Below, piece after piece: positions 7,373 through 15,301 of a stretch of 15,390 nucleotides of DNA; position 1 is the first letter of the stretch; the number at the start of each line of letters is the position of its first letter. The translations under genes and the position numbers were made by a program. Origin of the DNA: JAHOYW01 sp964515915 (GTDB lineage: Bacteria; Verrucomicrobiota; Lentisphaeria; Victivallales; Victivallaceae). The stretch spans positions 1-15,390 of the forward strand of contig CAZEXM010000063.1 of the NCBI GenBank assembly GCA_964515915.1. The letters are read 5' to 3'. Under the pieces are notes generated by a model. It searched no databases. It saw only the letters and a list, made by a program, of their open reading frames with translations, and was not told where the DNA came from.

Positions 7373-8708
7373 CTACTTTTTCAATTTTGGATTCTGAAAC
7401 CAGCAGTTTTGACGAAATTTTGCCATTTTTCAAAAATACCGCTATCGGATAAAGCAGCCCCAGCACCGGTAAAGGATCTTTCCAGTTGAACATTTCATTT
7501 ACCGAGCCGTGTTTTGTATGTATGACTTCCTCAACAGCTTTGAAGCGGTCGAGAGGATTGACGGCCTTACCCAGTTGTTTTACAAATTTATTCATAGCGT
7601 GGAAGTGATGTTTTTTGAAGTGTATTTTGAGTGTATGAAAGGCCGCCTCTATATCGTCAATAGGATGTTTGGCTTCTATAAATTCCTGAACCATCAGCGC
7701 AAAGGCCAAACATGGATTAAAAGTTTTTGTGTCTTCCGGGTTCGGGCTTACGGGCTCAATATCGCCATCCACAGCCAATTGAAACAACATATTCGGATAG
7801 CTCCAGCCGGCAGCGATGGATTGTCCCAAACCTCCCCAGAAACGCGGATTTATTTCGATTAAATAAGGTTTATTTTTGCCGTCCCAGCGGAAATCAACTT
7901 CCGCCACACCGTGCCAGTTGAGCAAACGCAGTAAATCAGCGCCGATTTTTTCCATTTCGCCGGCGTCAACAGTTTCGCGCACCACGCCCATGCCGCTGTG
8001 GCGGGGATAATCCAGAATATTGTGGTAAGTCATTGAAGCTTTTTTCTCGCCGTGATTGAACATGAATGTCGAGCAGTAATCCTCTCCATCCACGCCTTCC
8101 TGTATGATTGGATAGTCGTCCGGCTCAAGTTTACTCTTTTTAATGGATTGAGCAAAAAATTCTCTTGCTTCTTTTGCATTCCTGACTCTTTTCAGGCCGA
8201 TCGACGCATTTGACTCCTGCAGTTTTATAAAAGCTGGAAATTTGAAGTCATCAATTTTATTTTCAAACTCCTCAAGGCTTTCCGGCTGCCAGGTTTCAGG
8301 AATATGGATATCATGTTTGTCGCAGAATTTAGCGAGTAAAGCCTTATTGCCCGCGAGTTTTATCTGCTCAAAAGTCGGCAGGACTATTTTGGCGACACCA
8401 TTGAAAAGTTCTTGATTTGCCGCGACGATAAAGCAGTCGGTGTGCAGCGGCATGAGTACCAGGTCAACGTCTTTTCCACCATGTTTCCGGGCGACTGAAA
8501 CGAGTTTTTTTAGATATCCTTCCGGATTTTTATCCGGGTTTGGATAGAGAAAGGAATGTTTGCTGTATTTAGAAAAACTGCCCGGAGCCAGTAAATTATT
8601 ATCACCGATTATAACTTCGATACCTTCTTCCCCCAGGCTCCTGGCGGCGGCCAAAGCACTCCAACTGCTGGCATAGGTAACAATACATTTTCGCTTACGT
8701 TCAGTCAT
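7356..8708 (-). CDS. ATP-grasp carboxylate-amine ligase-like protein
   Basis: ATP-grasp ligases activate a carboxylate as acyl-phosphate and join it to an amine or other nucleophile. The 450-residue protein has an N-terminal Rossmann-like part (CIVTYASSWSALAAARSL, EVIIGDN), as in carbamoyl-phosphate-synthase-like ligases. A central ATP-grasp fold follows: FPAFIKLQESNASIGLKRV (157-175, K162 a probable ATP contact), IIQEGVDGEDYCS (201-213), VAEVDFRWDG (268-277, D272) and LIEINPRFWGG (283-293, with E285 and N287 the expected Mg ligands). A C-terminal region of about 130 residues is unassigned, with a moderately hydrophobic segment near its end (PVLGLLYPIAVFL). It is the first gene of a two-gene minus-strand operon with the C26 hydrolase. 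The substrate cannot be deduced from sequence. Confidence 0.85.
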   Translation of the reverse strand: MTERKRKCIVTYASSWSALAAARSLGEEGIEVIIGDNNLLAPGSFSKYSKHSFLYPNPDKNPEGYLKKLVSVARKHGGKDVDLVLMPLHTDCFIVAANQELFNGVAKIVLPTFEQIKLAGNKALLAKFCDKHDIHIPETWQPESLEEFENKIDDFKFPAFIKLQESNASIGLKRVRNAKEAREFFAQSIKKSKLEPDDYPIIQEGVDGEDYCSTFMFNHGEKKASMTYHNILDYPRHSGMGVVRETVDAGEMEKIGADLLRLLNWHGVAEVDFRWDGKNKPYLIEINPRFWGGLGQSIAAGWSYPNMLFQLAVDGDIEPVSPNPEDTKTFNPCLAFALMVQEFIEAKHPIDDIEAAFHTLKIHFKKHHFHAMNKFVKQLGKAVNPLDRFKAVEEVIHTKHGSVNEMFNWKDPLPVLGLLYPIAVFLKNGKISSKLLVSESKIEKVDATKN

Positions 8709-8752
8709 TTTTATATATTTCCCAATAGTTTTTACGACTTCAGGTAATAAAC

Positions 8753-8761
8753 ATTATATCA
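8753..8761 (-). promoter_or_regulatory. Extended -10 promoter of the ATP-grasp/C26 operon
   Basis: Read on the minus strand this is TGATATAAT, a perfect -10 with the TG extension, 44 bases before the start codon. No good -35 is seen at 16-18 bases, which is acceptable for an extended -10 promoter. Confidence 0.6.
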
Positions 8762-8941
8762 CGCATTTATGCAAGTTTATTTGACTTTTTTCAGCAACAA
8801 AAAATACTATTTTTTTTCACGATGCCATGTTCAGCTCATAACCAACTCTTAAATTGCCGGACAAATAAGCTGTGTTTTGCATTCAAAATTGCTCTAAAAT
8901 ATAAAATATTAATATATTTTTATTAAAATCCCGAAATCGCG

Positions 8942-8970
8942 TTGAAAACTATTTTTTTATATGTTATACT
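8942..8970 (+). promoter_or_regulatory. Promoter of the hydCBA operon
   Basis: TTGAAA (8942-8947), 17 bases, then TATACT (8965-8970) preceded by TGT, giving an extended -10. Predicted start is near 8977, leaving a leader of about 150 bases before the hydC ATG. Confidence 0.75.
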
Positions 8971-9037
8971 AAGAGACGGTCAGTTATATTAAACTCCGCA
9001 AGATGTGCTGTATTGATGTGATTGTTCGTATTTAAAG

Positions 9038-9068
9038 GACAAATTTTTATTATTTGTCAGAGTTTTTT
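9038..9068 (+). terminator. Possible attenuator hairpin in the hydC leader
   Basis: GACAAAT (9038-9044) and ATTTGTC (9052-9058) form a 7-bp stem with a seven-base loop. Six T follow at 9063-9068 after a four-base gap. The stem is A/T-rich and the T-run is offset, so termination would be inefficient; a conditional attenuator is possible but unproven. Confidence 0.35.
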
Positions 9069-9126
9069 CCACAAGTAACAAGCTTGAGACTGTAGAACAG
9101 TTTCCGGACGCAAGGGGGTTTTTTTG

Positions 9127-9654
9127 ATGACAGAGTGCTGTAAGTGCACGTGCGAGACCGACGTTCCCGAAAGCGAACTTTTTGCACGTTTGAATGAGAC
9201 ACTGAACGAGTATCGTGGCAAAGCGGGGAATTTAATTCCGGTTTTGCAAATAGCCCAGGGCTTATTTGGTTATTTGCCCGAGAAGGTTTTAAAACATATC
9301 AGTAAAGAACTTGACACCCCTTACAGCGAAGTCGCCGGGGTAGTTAGTTTCTATTCGTTTTTCTCCACCAATCCAAGAGGCAAATATTTAATAAGAGTAT
9401 GTCTTGGTACGGCCTGTTATGTCCGCGGCGGCAAAGCGATTCTTGATTCCCTGAAGAAAGCATTGAGCATTGATGTCGGCGAAACTACCGAGGACAAATT
9501 GTTCTCGCTGGAAGTCGGACGTTGTTTCGGAGCCTGTGGTTTAGCTCCGGTCATATTGGTTAACGACAAAGTCCACCAGCGCGTCAAGCCGTCAAAGATT
9601 GCCGAACTGATTTCGCAATACAATGCCATGGAAGGAGAAGCTGTCAATGAATAA
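9127..9654 (+). CDS. hydC: NAD-linked [FeFe]-hydrogenase subunit HydC (NuoE-like, [2Fe-2S])
   Basis: This is the small electron-transfer subunit of a soluble, multimeric [FeFe]-hydrogenase (HydABC/Hnd type), related to NuoE of complex I. The 175-residue product has the thioredoxin-like [2Fe-2S] domain with ligands C92, C97, C133 and C137 (RVCLGTACYVRGG and VGRCFGACGLAPV). The N-terminal helical part contains the usual LIPVLQIAQGLFGYLPE and EVAGVVSFYSFF. An unusual CCKCTC at residues 4-9 adds four cysteines outside the known cluster site. The start is ATG 9127, supported by AAGGGGG (9112-9118) eight bases upstream; an in-frame TTG just before it is not needed. It is the first gene of hydCBA and overlaps hydB by eight bases, so the subunits are probably translated in coupled fashion. 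Confidence 0.93.
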   Translation: MTECCKCTCETDVPESELFARLNETLNEYRGKAGNLIPVLQIAQGLFGYLPEKVLKHISKELDTPYSEVAGVVSFYSFFSTNPRGKYLIRVCLGTACYVRGGKAILDSLKKALSIDVGETTEDKLFSLEVGRCFGACGLAPVILVNDKVHQRVKPSKIAELISQYNAMEGEAVNE

Positions 9655-12600
9655 GAAAAAAATTCGCAATCCCGGGGATCTCGCCAAAATACAGAAAACA
9701 GTGACCGGGCGCATGTCTTTACGCAGTATGAATGGCAAAAAGAATAACGCGGCAGACGGTAAATTTGATGTCATGTTGTGCATGGGAACAAGTTGTATTT
9801 CATCCGGAGCGGAAAGAATCAAAGCCGCCCTGGAAGTTGAAATAAGCAAACATGGCCTGCAGGAAAAGGTAAGCATCCACACTGACTCGTGCCCCGGCTC
9901 AAAGTCTAAGCAGGCACGGGAAAAAGTCGAAATTGTCCAAACCGGCTGCAATGGATTTTGCGCGGCAGGGCCAATCATAGTTGTTTATCCCGGCGGATAC
10001 TTTTACCAGAAAGTAACTCCCGGGGATGCTGCTGATATCGTAGCGCAGCATTTTGTCAAGGGCAAAGCGGTGGAACGTTTGATGTATCGCGATGAAGCGA
10101 CTGAAAAAGTAAAACCCTTTATGGATGATATTCCATTCTTTGCCAAACAGAAAATTAAAGTGTTGAAAAACGCCGTCCGCATAGCAGCTGAGAGCCTCGA
10201 CGAATATATTGCTTTTGACGGTTATCAGGCCATTGCCAAAGCCCTGGCCGGAATGACTCCTGAACAAGTCATTGAAGAAGTCAAAAACTCCGGACTGCGC
10301 GGACGTGGCGGTGCCGGGTTCCCGACCGGGTTGAAATGGCATTTTGCCAGACAATCCAAAAATGACCGGAAATATATAGTCTGCAACGCTGATGAAGGCG
10401 ATCCGGGAGCATTCATGGATCGTGCGGTACTCGAAGGCGACCCGCATGCAGTGATCGAAGGAATGATGATCGGCGCCTACGCCATCGGCGCTTCCCGGGG
10501 TTATATATATTGCCGTGCCGAATACCCGCTGGCCATCGAACGCCTGCAGAACGCTATCGACCAGTGCCATGAAAGTGGACTTCTGGGCGACGATATCCTC
10601 GGAACCGGTTTCAATTTCGACATTATAATTGCCAAAGGTTCCGGTGCTTTCGTCTGTGGAGAAGAAACCGCTCTGCTTCACTCAATTGAAGGCAGACGCG
10701 GCGAACCGCGTCCCCGCCCGCCGTTTCCGGCGCAGCAAGGCCTCTGGGGAAAACCCACTGTATTGAACAATGTTGAAACGCTCGCTAATATTCGCCGGGT
10801 TATCTTTGGCGGAGCCGCCGAATACCGGAAAGACGGGACTGAAAAATCAAAAGGCACCAAGATATTCGCGCTTTCCGGCAATATCAACAATACCGGTTTG
10901 ATCGAAGTTCCCGTCGGTACTTCGCTGGGCGAAATAATTTACGATATCGGTGGCGGCATTCCGAACGGCCGCGAATACAAAGCCGCGCAGATAGGCGGCC
11001 CGTCCGGCGGCTGTATTCCGAAACAACACCTGAATGTTCCGGTCGATTATGAATCTCTGGCCGAACTGGGTGCGATTATGGGCTCCGGCGGCCTGGTCGT
11101 TATGGACGACAATACCTGCATGGTGGACGTTGCCCGCTTTTTTCTGGAGTTTACCCAGGAGGAAGCTTGTGGTAAATGTACCTCCGGCCGGGTCGGCACC
11201 AAACGCCTGCTGGAAATTCTTGAACGCATCTGTTCAGGAGAAGGCGAAGAAGGCGATATCGAAAAACTTATCGAACTGGGCGAAATAATCAAGCGAACCG
11301 CGCTCTGCGGGCTTTGCAAAACCGCCCCGAACCCGGTACTGGCGACTATCCGCTATTTCCGCGATGAATACGAAACCCATATCCGGGAAAAGAAATGTAC
11401 TCCGGGTATTTGTGCCGGACTGGTTCGCGCTCCATGTCAGAGCGGTTGTCCCGCCGGTGTGGATGTTCCGGGATTTGTTTCCCTGGTTGGCGAAAAACGT
11501 TACGCGGAGGCATTGAAACTGCATCGGGAACGCAATCCCTTTGCCGCGGCCTGCGCCCGGGTTTGTTATCATACCTGCGAAGACCGCTGCCGGCGCGCGA
11601 CACTTGACTCCTCACTTTCCATTCGCGGCATCAAACGCTTTATGGTCGATCAGGAAATCATAGTTCAAGTTCCGACAGTATTGGAAAACGCTAAAAACGC
11701 CGCGCGCAAAATAGCGATTATCGGGGCCGGCCCGAGTGGCCTTTCATGTGCTTATTTTCTGGCGCGGCTGGGTTATAAACCGACAATATTTGAAGCTGAA
11801 CTCCGCCCCGGCGGTATGCTTGCCCAGGCAATTCCGGCTTACCGGCTGCCGCGGGAAATACTGGCGCGCGAAATACGCATGATAGAACAGCTCGGGGTTA
11901 ATATTGAAACCGGGAAAAAACTGGGCGAAGACTTTTCGCTGGCTGATCTGAAAGCTGAAGGCTATGACGCGGTCTGCATCGCGACGGGAGCTTCCGCCGG
12001 CCTGACGCTCGGCCTTAAAGGGGAAGACTCCGAAGGCGTAACCCAGGCATTGACATTCCTGCGCCAATACAATATTCGCGGTTCTGTCCCGGTCGGCAAA
12101 AAAGTTGTCGTTATCGGCGGCGGCAACGCCGCGCTTGACGCGTCCCGGACGGCACTGCGCCTGGGTGCGGAAGAAGTTACTTTGATTTACCGTCGCACCC
12201 GCGAACAAATGCCGGCTTACGAAGAAGAAATCCAGGAAGCTGAAAACGAAGGCTTAAAACTGCTATTGCTTACCGCTCCCGGCGATATTTTATCCAAAAA
12301 CGGTAAAGTTACCGGGATCAAGTGCAATAAGATGAAACTGGGTGATTTTGACAAGTCCGGGCGCAGACGTCCGGATGACTCGGGAAAAGACAGTTTCACC
12401 ATCAAAGCTGACCAGATTATCGCCGCGATAGGCCAGGCCTCTGAAGCCGATAAATTCCTTGACGATTCAGAAGTTGAACTTAATCCAAGAAATTGTGTTG
12501 TCGCCAATGCATTAAGCGGACAAAGCAGCATCGACTGGGTATTCGCCAGCGGGGACGCGGTTACCGGGCCATGGTCGGTTATCGAAGCGGTCGCCGCGGG

Positions 12601-12847
12601 CGAAAGGGCCGCGGTCGGCATGGATGAGTTTTTAAGTGGTGAAAAACACGCTTTCTGGCGCGAGGAAAAAGAACTGGATACTTACTTCGACCCGGAAGCG
12701 GATCCGGTAAGCCACCCGCGTGAAAACCAACCCTTAATCGCCGCCGACCGGCGCTGCTGCAACTTCGCTGAAGTTGAGATGTCATGGAGTGAAGCGGTCG
12801 CCGTGCGTCAAGCCAAGCGCTGTCTGCGTTGTGATTACGGAAAATAA
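9647..12847 (+). CDS. hydB: [FeFe]-hydrogenase flavoprotein subunit HydB: NuoF-like fused to a GltD/NfnB-like NADPH module
   Basis: This subunit oxidises or reduces NAD(H) at FMN and passes electrons to the iron-sulfur chain of HydA. Domains in the 1066-residue protein, counted from ATG 9647, are as follows. A NuoE-like [2Fe-2S] domain (about 40-135; C45, C50, C101, C105). The NuoF core with GRGGAGFPTG (219-228) and CNADEGDPGAF (246-256) for FMN/NADH. An SLBB region. The iron-sulfur segment CGKC...LCGLC (508-557). Next, in place of the usual C-terminal ferredoxin domain, come a GltD-type cysteine region (about 590-665, RAPCQSGCPAGVDVP and CARVCYHTCEDRC), an FAD fold (GAGPSGLSCA, 693-702) and an NADPH-type fold (VIGGGNAALDAS with IYRRTREQMPA). 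GDAVTGPWSVIEAVAAG closes the FAD site. AAGGAG (9632-9637) fixes the start; a start 24 bases upstream lies within hydC. The expected third Cys of CxxCxxC is Gly514. Confidence 0.92.
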   Translation: MNKKKIRNPGDLAKIQKTVTGRMSLRSMNGKKNNAADGKFDVMLCMGTSCISSGAERIKAALEVEISKHGLQEKVSIHTDSCPGSKSKQAREKVEIVQTGCNGFCAAGPIIVVYPGGYFYQKVTPGDAADIVAQHFVKGKAVERLMYRDEATEKVKPFMDDIPFFAKQKIKVLKNAVRIAAESLDEYIAFDGYQAIAKALAGMTPEQVIEEVKNSGLRGRGGAGFPTGLKWHFARQSKNDRKYIVCNADEGDPGAFMDRAVLEGDPHAVIEGMMIGAYAIGASRGYIYCRAEYPLAIERLQNAIDQCHESGLLGDDILGTGFNFDIIIAKGSGAFVCGEETALLHSIEGRRGEPRPRPPFPAQQGLWGKPTVLNNVETLANIRRVIFGGAAEYRKDGTEKSKGTKIFALSGNINNTGLIEVPVGTSLGEIIYDIGGGIPNGREYKAAQIGGPSGGCIPKQHLNVPVDYESLAELGAIMGSGGLVVMDDNTCMVDVARFFLEFTQEEACGKCTSGRVGTKRLLEILERICSGEGEEGDIEKLIELGEIIKRTALCGLCKTAPNPVLATIRYFRDEYETHIREKKCTPGICAGLVRAPCQSGCPAGVDVPGFVSLVGEKRYAEALKLHRERNPFAAACARVCYHTCEDRCRRATLDSSLSIRGIKRFMVDQEIIVQVPTVLENAKNAARKIAIIGAGPSGLSCAYFLARLGYKPTIFEAELRPGGMLAQAIPAYRLPREILAREIRMIEQLGVNIETGKKLGEDFSLADLKAEGYDAVCIATGASAGLTLGLKGEDSEGVTQALTFLRQYNIRGSVPVGKKVVVIGGGNAALDASRTALRLGAEEVTLIYRRTREQMPAYEEEIQEAENEGLKLLLLTAPGDILSKNGKVTGIKCNKMKLGDFDKSGRRRPDDSGKDSFTIKADQIIAAIGQASEADKFLDDSEVELNPRNCVVANALSGQSSIDWVFASGDAVTGPWSVIEAVAAGERAAVGMDEFLSGEKHAFWREEKELDTYFDPEADPVSHPRENQPLIAADRRCCNFAEVEMSWSEAVAVRQAKRCLRCDYGK

Positions 12848-12868
12848 GAGCCTATCAGGAGCAAAAAA

Positions 12869-14644
12869 ATGCCTAAATTAAAGATAAATAATATTGAAGT
12901 GGATGTCGCGGCGGGAACAACAATTCTCGAAGCCGCCAGACAAATTGATGTAAAAATTCCAACCCTCTGTTACCTGGAAGGCCGTAAAGCAATCGGCGCC
13001 TGCCGGGTCTGCCTGGTTGACGTGAAAGGATTTAAGGATCCGCTTACCGCCTGTTCAACACCGGTGGCGGAAGGGATGCGGGTGCACACCAGCAATCACC
13101 TGATTCGCAAAGCCCGGCGAGCCGTGATAGGTTTACTGCTTTCGGAGCATGACGGCGACTGCCAGGTCTGCGACCGCAATAACGACTGCGAACTTCAATC
13201 CCTGGCGGGCGAACTCGGCATCAGCGAAATTCGTTTTCCGGGAGAAAAAGCAAAACGGTATCTTGACAAAAGCACTCCGGCGCTGGTGCGGGATTCGGCT
13301 AAATGCATTAACTGCCGCCGCTGTATAATCACCTGTAACGAAACCCAGGGCGTCGGTTCACTGTTCGCGCAGGGACGCGGCTACGATACTTATATCGGCC
13401 CGGCTTTCTGCCACTCGCTCGAAGATGTTACCTGCGTCCAATGCGGACAATGCGCCGCGGTTTGCCCCGTGGGCGCGATATGCGAACGCGATCAGGTCGA
13501 AGATGTCTGGCGCACCCTGGAGGATCCGGACAAGTTTGTGGTAGTGCAGACCGCTCCCGCAATCCGCGCGGCGCTCGGCGAATGCTTCGGCTATCCGGTT
13601 GGAACCCTGGTTACCGGAAAAATGGTTACCGCCCTGCGGGATATGGGTTTTGACGCGGTATTTGATACAAACTTTACCGCCGACCTGACCATTATTGAAG
13701 AAGGCACGGAATTATTGACCCGCTTGAAAAAGGCTTTGGTCGACAAAGATGAAAACGTCGCGCTGCCGCTGTTTTCCAGTTGTTCGCCCGGCTGGGTGAA
13801 CTACGCCGAAACTTTCTATCCGGAAATTCTGGATCACCTTTCGACCTGTAAATCACCACAGCAGATGTTTGGCGCAATTGCTAAAACTTATTACGCTGAA
13901 AAAATCGGTAAAGAAGCGAAAGACATTGTAGTTGTTTCAGTTATGCCCTGTACGGCCAAGAAGTTCGAGGCCCAGCGCCCTGAAATGAACGACAGCGGCG
14001 TTACCGATGTCGACATCGTTTTGACGACGCGCGAACTTGGTAAAATGATAAAGCAGGCCGGTTTGGATTTTGACGAACTGCCGGACTCGGAGATGGATGC
14101 CCCCCTGGGTATTTCAACCGGCGCGGCGGACATTTTCGCCAATACCGGCGGAGTCATGGAAGCGGCCCTGCGGACGGTTTATGAAATCGTTACCGGCAGG
14201 GATTTCCCTTTCCCGCAACTGCATGTTACCCCGGTTGCCGGCCTGGAGGGAGTCAAGGAAGCTTCCATCAAACTTGAAGGGCTGGTCCCGGAATGGTCAT
14301 TCCTGGAAGGCGTCGAAGTAAAAGTCGCGGTGGCGCACGGTTTAAGCAATGCCAAAAAGATTATTGAAAAGATAAAAAGCGGCGAAGCGGTATATCACTT
14401 TGTCGAAGTGATGTGTTGTCCCGGCGGTTGTATCGGCGGCGGCGGGCAGCCGCGTTTCACCACGGACAAAGTACGCGAGGCGCGTATCGCGGCTATTTAC
14501 CGCGAAGACGAAAACCGCGAACTGCGTAAATCACACAATAATCCGGCAGTGCAGGAGCTTTATAAGGAATTTCTCAAAGCTCCGCTGGGAAAAATGTCCC
14601 ACAAACTGCTGCATACCCATTACACAGCAAAGGAAAAAGTATAA
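12869..14644 (+). CDS. hydA: [FeFe]-hydrogenase catalytic subunit HydA (M3 type)
   Basis: This is the catalytic subunit that interconverts H2 with protons and electrons in the cytoplasm. The 591-residue protein carries all modules of an M3-type enzyme. There is a plant-type [2Fe-2S] domain (C34, C45, C48, C62) and a His-ligated [4Fe-4S] cluster (H94, C98, C101, C107). Two ferredoxin clusters follow (C146, C149, C152, C156 and C189, C192, C195, C199), then the H-cluster domain. H-cluster motifs are SSCSPGW (303-309), MPCTAKKFE (359-367) and EVMCCPGGCIGGGGQP (513-528, with C517 and C521). The first motif has Ser where many monomeric enzymes have a second Cys, a form I recall from NAD-linked relatives. 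AGGAG (12857-12861) seven bases before the ATG supports the start. It closes the operon 21 bases after hydB and would need HydEFG maturases, not present here. Confidence 0.97.
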   Translation: MPKLKINNIEVDVAAGTTILEAARQIDVKIPTLCYLEGRKAIGACRVCLVDVKGFKDPLTACSTPVAEGMRVHTSNHLIRKARRAVIGLLLSEHDGDCQVCDRNNDCELQSLAGELGISEIRFPGEKAKRYLDKSTPALVRDSAKCINCRRCIITCNETQGVGSLFAQGRGYDTYIGPAFCHSLEDVTCVQCGQCAAVCPVGAICERDQVEDVWRTLEDPDKFVVVQTAPAIRAALGECFGYPVGTLVTGKMVTALRDMGFDAVFDTNFTADLTIIEEGTELLTRLKKALVDKDENVALPLFSSCSPGWVNYAETFYPEILDHLSTCKSPQQMFGAIAKTYYAEKIGKEAKDIVVVSVMPCTAKKFEAQRPEMNDSGVTDVDIVLTTRELGKMIKQAGLDFDELPDSEMDAPLGISTGAADIFANTGGVMEAALRTVYEIVTGRDFPFPQLHVTPVAGLEGVKEASIKLEGLVPEWSFLEGVEVKVAVAHGLSNAKKIIEKIKSGEAVYHFVEVMCCPGGCIGGGGQPRFTTDKVREARIAAIYREDENRELRKSHNNPAVQELYKEFLKAPLGKMSHKLLHTHYTAKEKV

Positions 14645-14659
14645 TTCGCATGCTATATT

Positions 14660-14690
14660 ATTCCGTCCCTGGATAATTCAGGGGCGGAAT
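14660..14690 (+). terminator. Strong hairpin after hydA (possible terminator or 3' stabiliser)
   Basis: A 12-bp stem (14660-14671 with 14679-14690, one G-T pair) encloses a seven-base loop. No T-run follows, so it may be a 3' protective hairpin or rho-assisted stop rather than a classical intrinsic terminator. Confidence 0.55.
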
Positions 14691-14719
14691 CGCTCTCATC
14701 CCAAAAATAAGGGCGCAAA

Positions 14720-15301
14720 ATGAAAGACAGTTCTATTATAAGCTTAAAAGAAGTTATGGACGGCACGCTTCAAATAGAAATACGTTCATCAGATGAATAT
14801 GTCATCATGAATTTGCAGAAAAAATCCTGCGAGCCGATAAATGAGCTGGGCGAAATTTTATTTGACATTTATGATTACTACAATGAAAATAAAAATTGCC
14901 CGGCGGACTATCCAAAATCCTTGTATCTTTTCTGGGAATGCGAATCCTGTCAATATTCTTTGGAATTTATTCTGAATCAAGACGAAAAAATTGATCTCCG
15001 GATAAGCTACTGTCCGGATATTTTCGCGGGTATCCACACTGAAAGTAAATTAAAATTAAGTGTTCAAACAACGCTTAAAGCTCTGATGGGAAATTTATTT
15101 GAGGAAATGAAAACCATATTATTGAATTATGGTTTTATCGGATATAAAAAACGTTGGCAGCAGCATGATTTTCCGATAGCCGCATTTTTAAAGCTCTACA
15201 ATTTACTGCATGGAAAGCACCAAGAAGCCACCTCCCTCCCCCGCTGCCTCGAATGCCTGCAAAAAATAGTATCAAAAGAATTCATCTTTACCGATGCCTG
15301 A
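14720..15301 (+). CDS. Unrecognised small protein, 193 residues
   Basis: I do not recognise this protein. It is soluble-looking, with no signal peptide or membrane segment. Its first half is acidic and beta-rich with an aromatic run (LGEILFDIYDYYNEN, then SLYLFWECESCQYSLEF). The second half is predicted helical (LKLSVQTTLKALMGNLFEEMKTILLNYG). Cysteines occur in two CxxC pairs (CESC at about 74-77, CLEC near residue 176-179), which could bind a metal, but no known zinc-ribbon pattern is complete. AAGGG (14709-14713), six bases before the ATG, supports the start. It follows the hairpin after hydA and has A/T-richer codon use than hydCBA, so it is probably a separate transcription unit not linked to the hydrogenase. 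Confidence 0.7.
   Translation: MKDSSIISLKEVMDGTLQIEIRSSDEYVIMNLQKKSCEPINELGEILFDIYDYYNENKNCPADYPKSLYLFWECESCQYSLEFILNQDEKIDLRISYCPDIFAGIHTESKLKLSVQTTLKALMGNLFEEMKTILLNYGFIGYKKRWQQHDFPIAAFLKLYNLLHGKHQEATSLPRCLECLQKIVSKEFIFTDA

Larger units (their letters stand above)
8709..9126. other. Divergent intergenic region with two promoters and a 5' leader
   Basis: This 418-base A/T-rich stretch separates the minus-strand ATP-grasp operon from the hydrogenase operon. It holds the minus-strand extended -10 near 8757, a plus-strand promoter at 8942-8970 and about 150 bases of untranslated hydC leader. The part between the two promoters (about 8770-8940) shows no gene, tRNA or clear repeat; I found no convincing Rex-type operator by eye. 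Confidence 0.7.

Noticed and set aside
8770..9030. Redox-repressor (Rex-like) operator for the hydrogenase operon
   Set aside because: TTGATGTGATTG near 9012 is not a proper inverted repeat and I found no better candidate by eye.
9623..9646. Earlier start for hydB adding eight residues
   Set aside because: It lies within the end of hydC and covers the ribosome site AAGGAG that serves ATG 9647.
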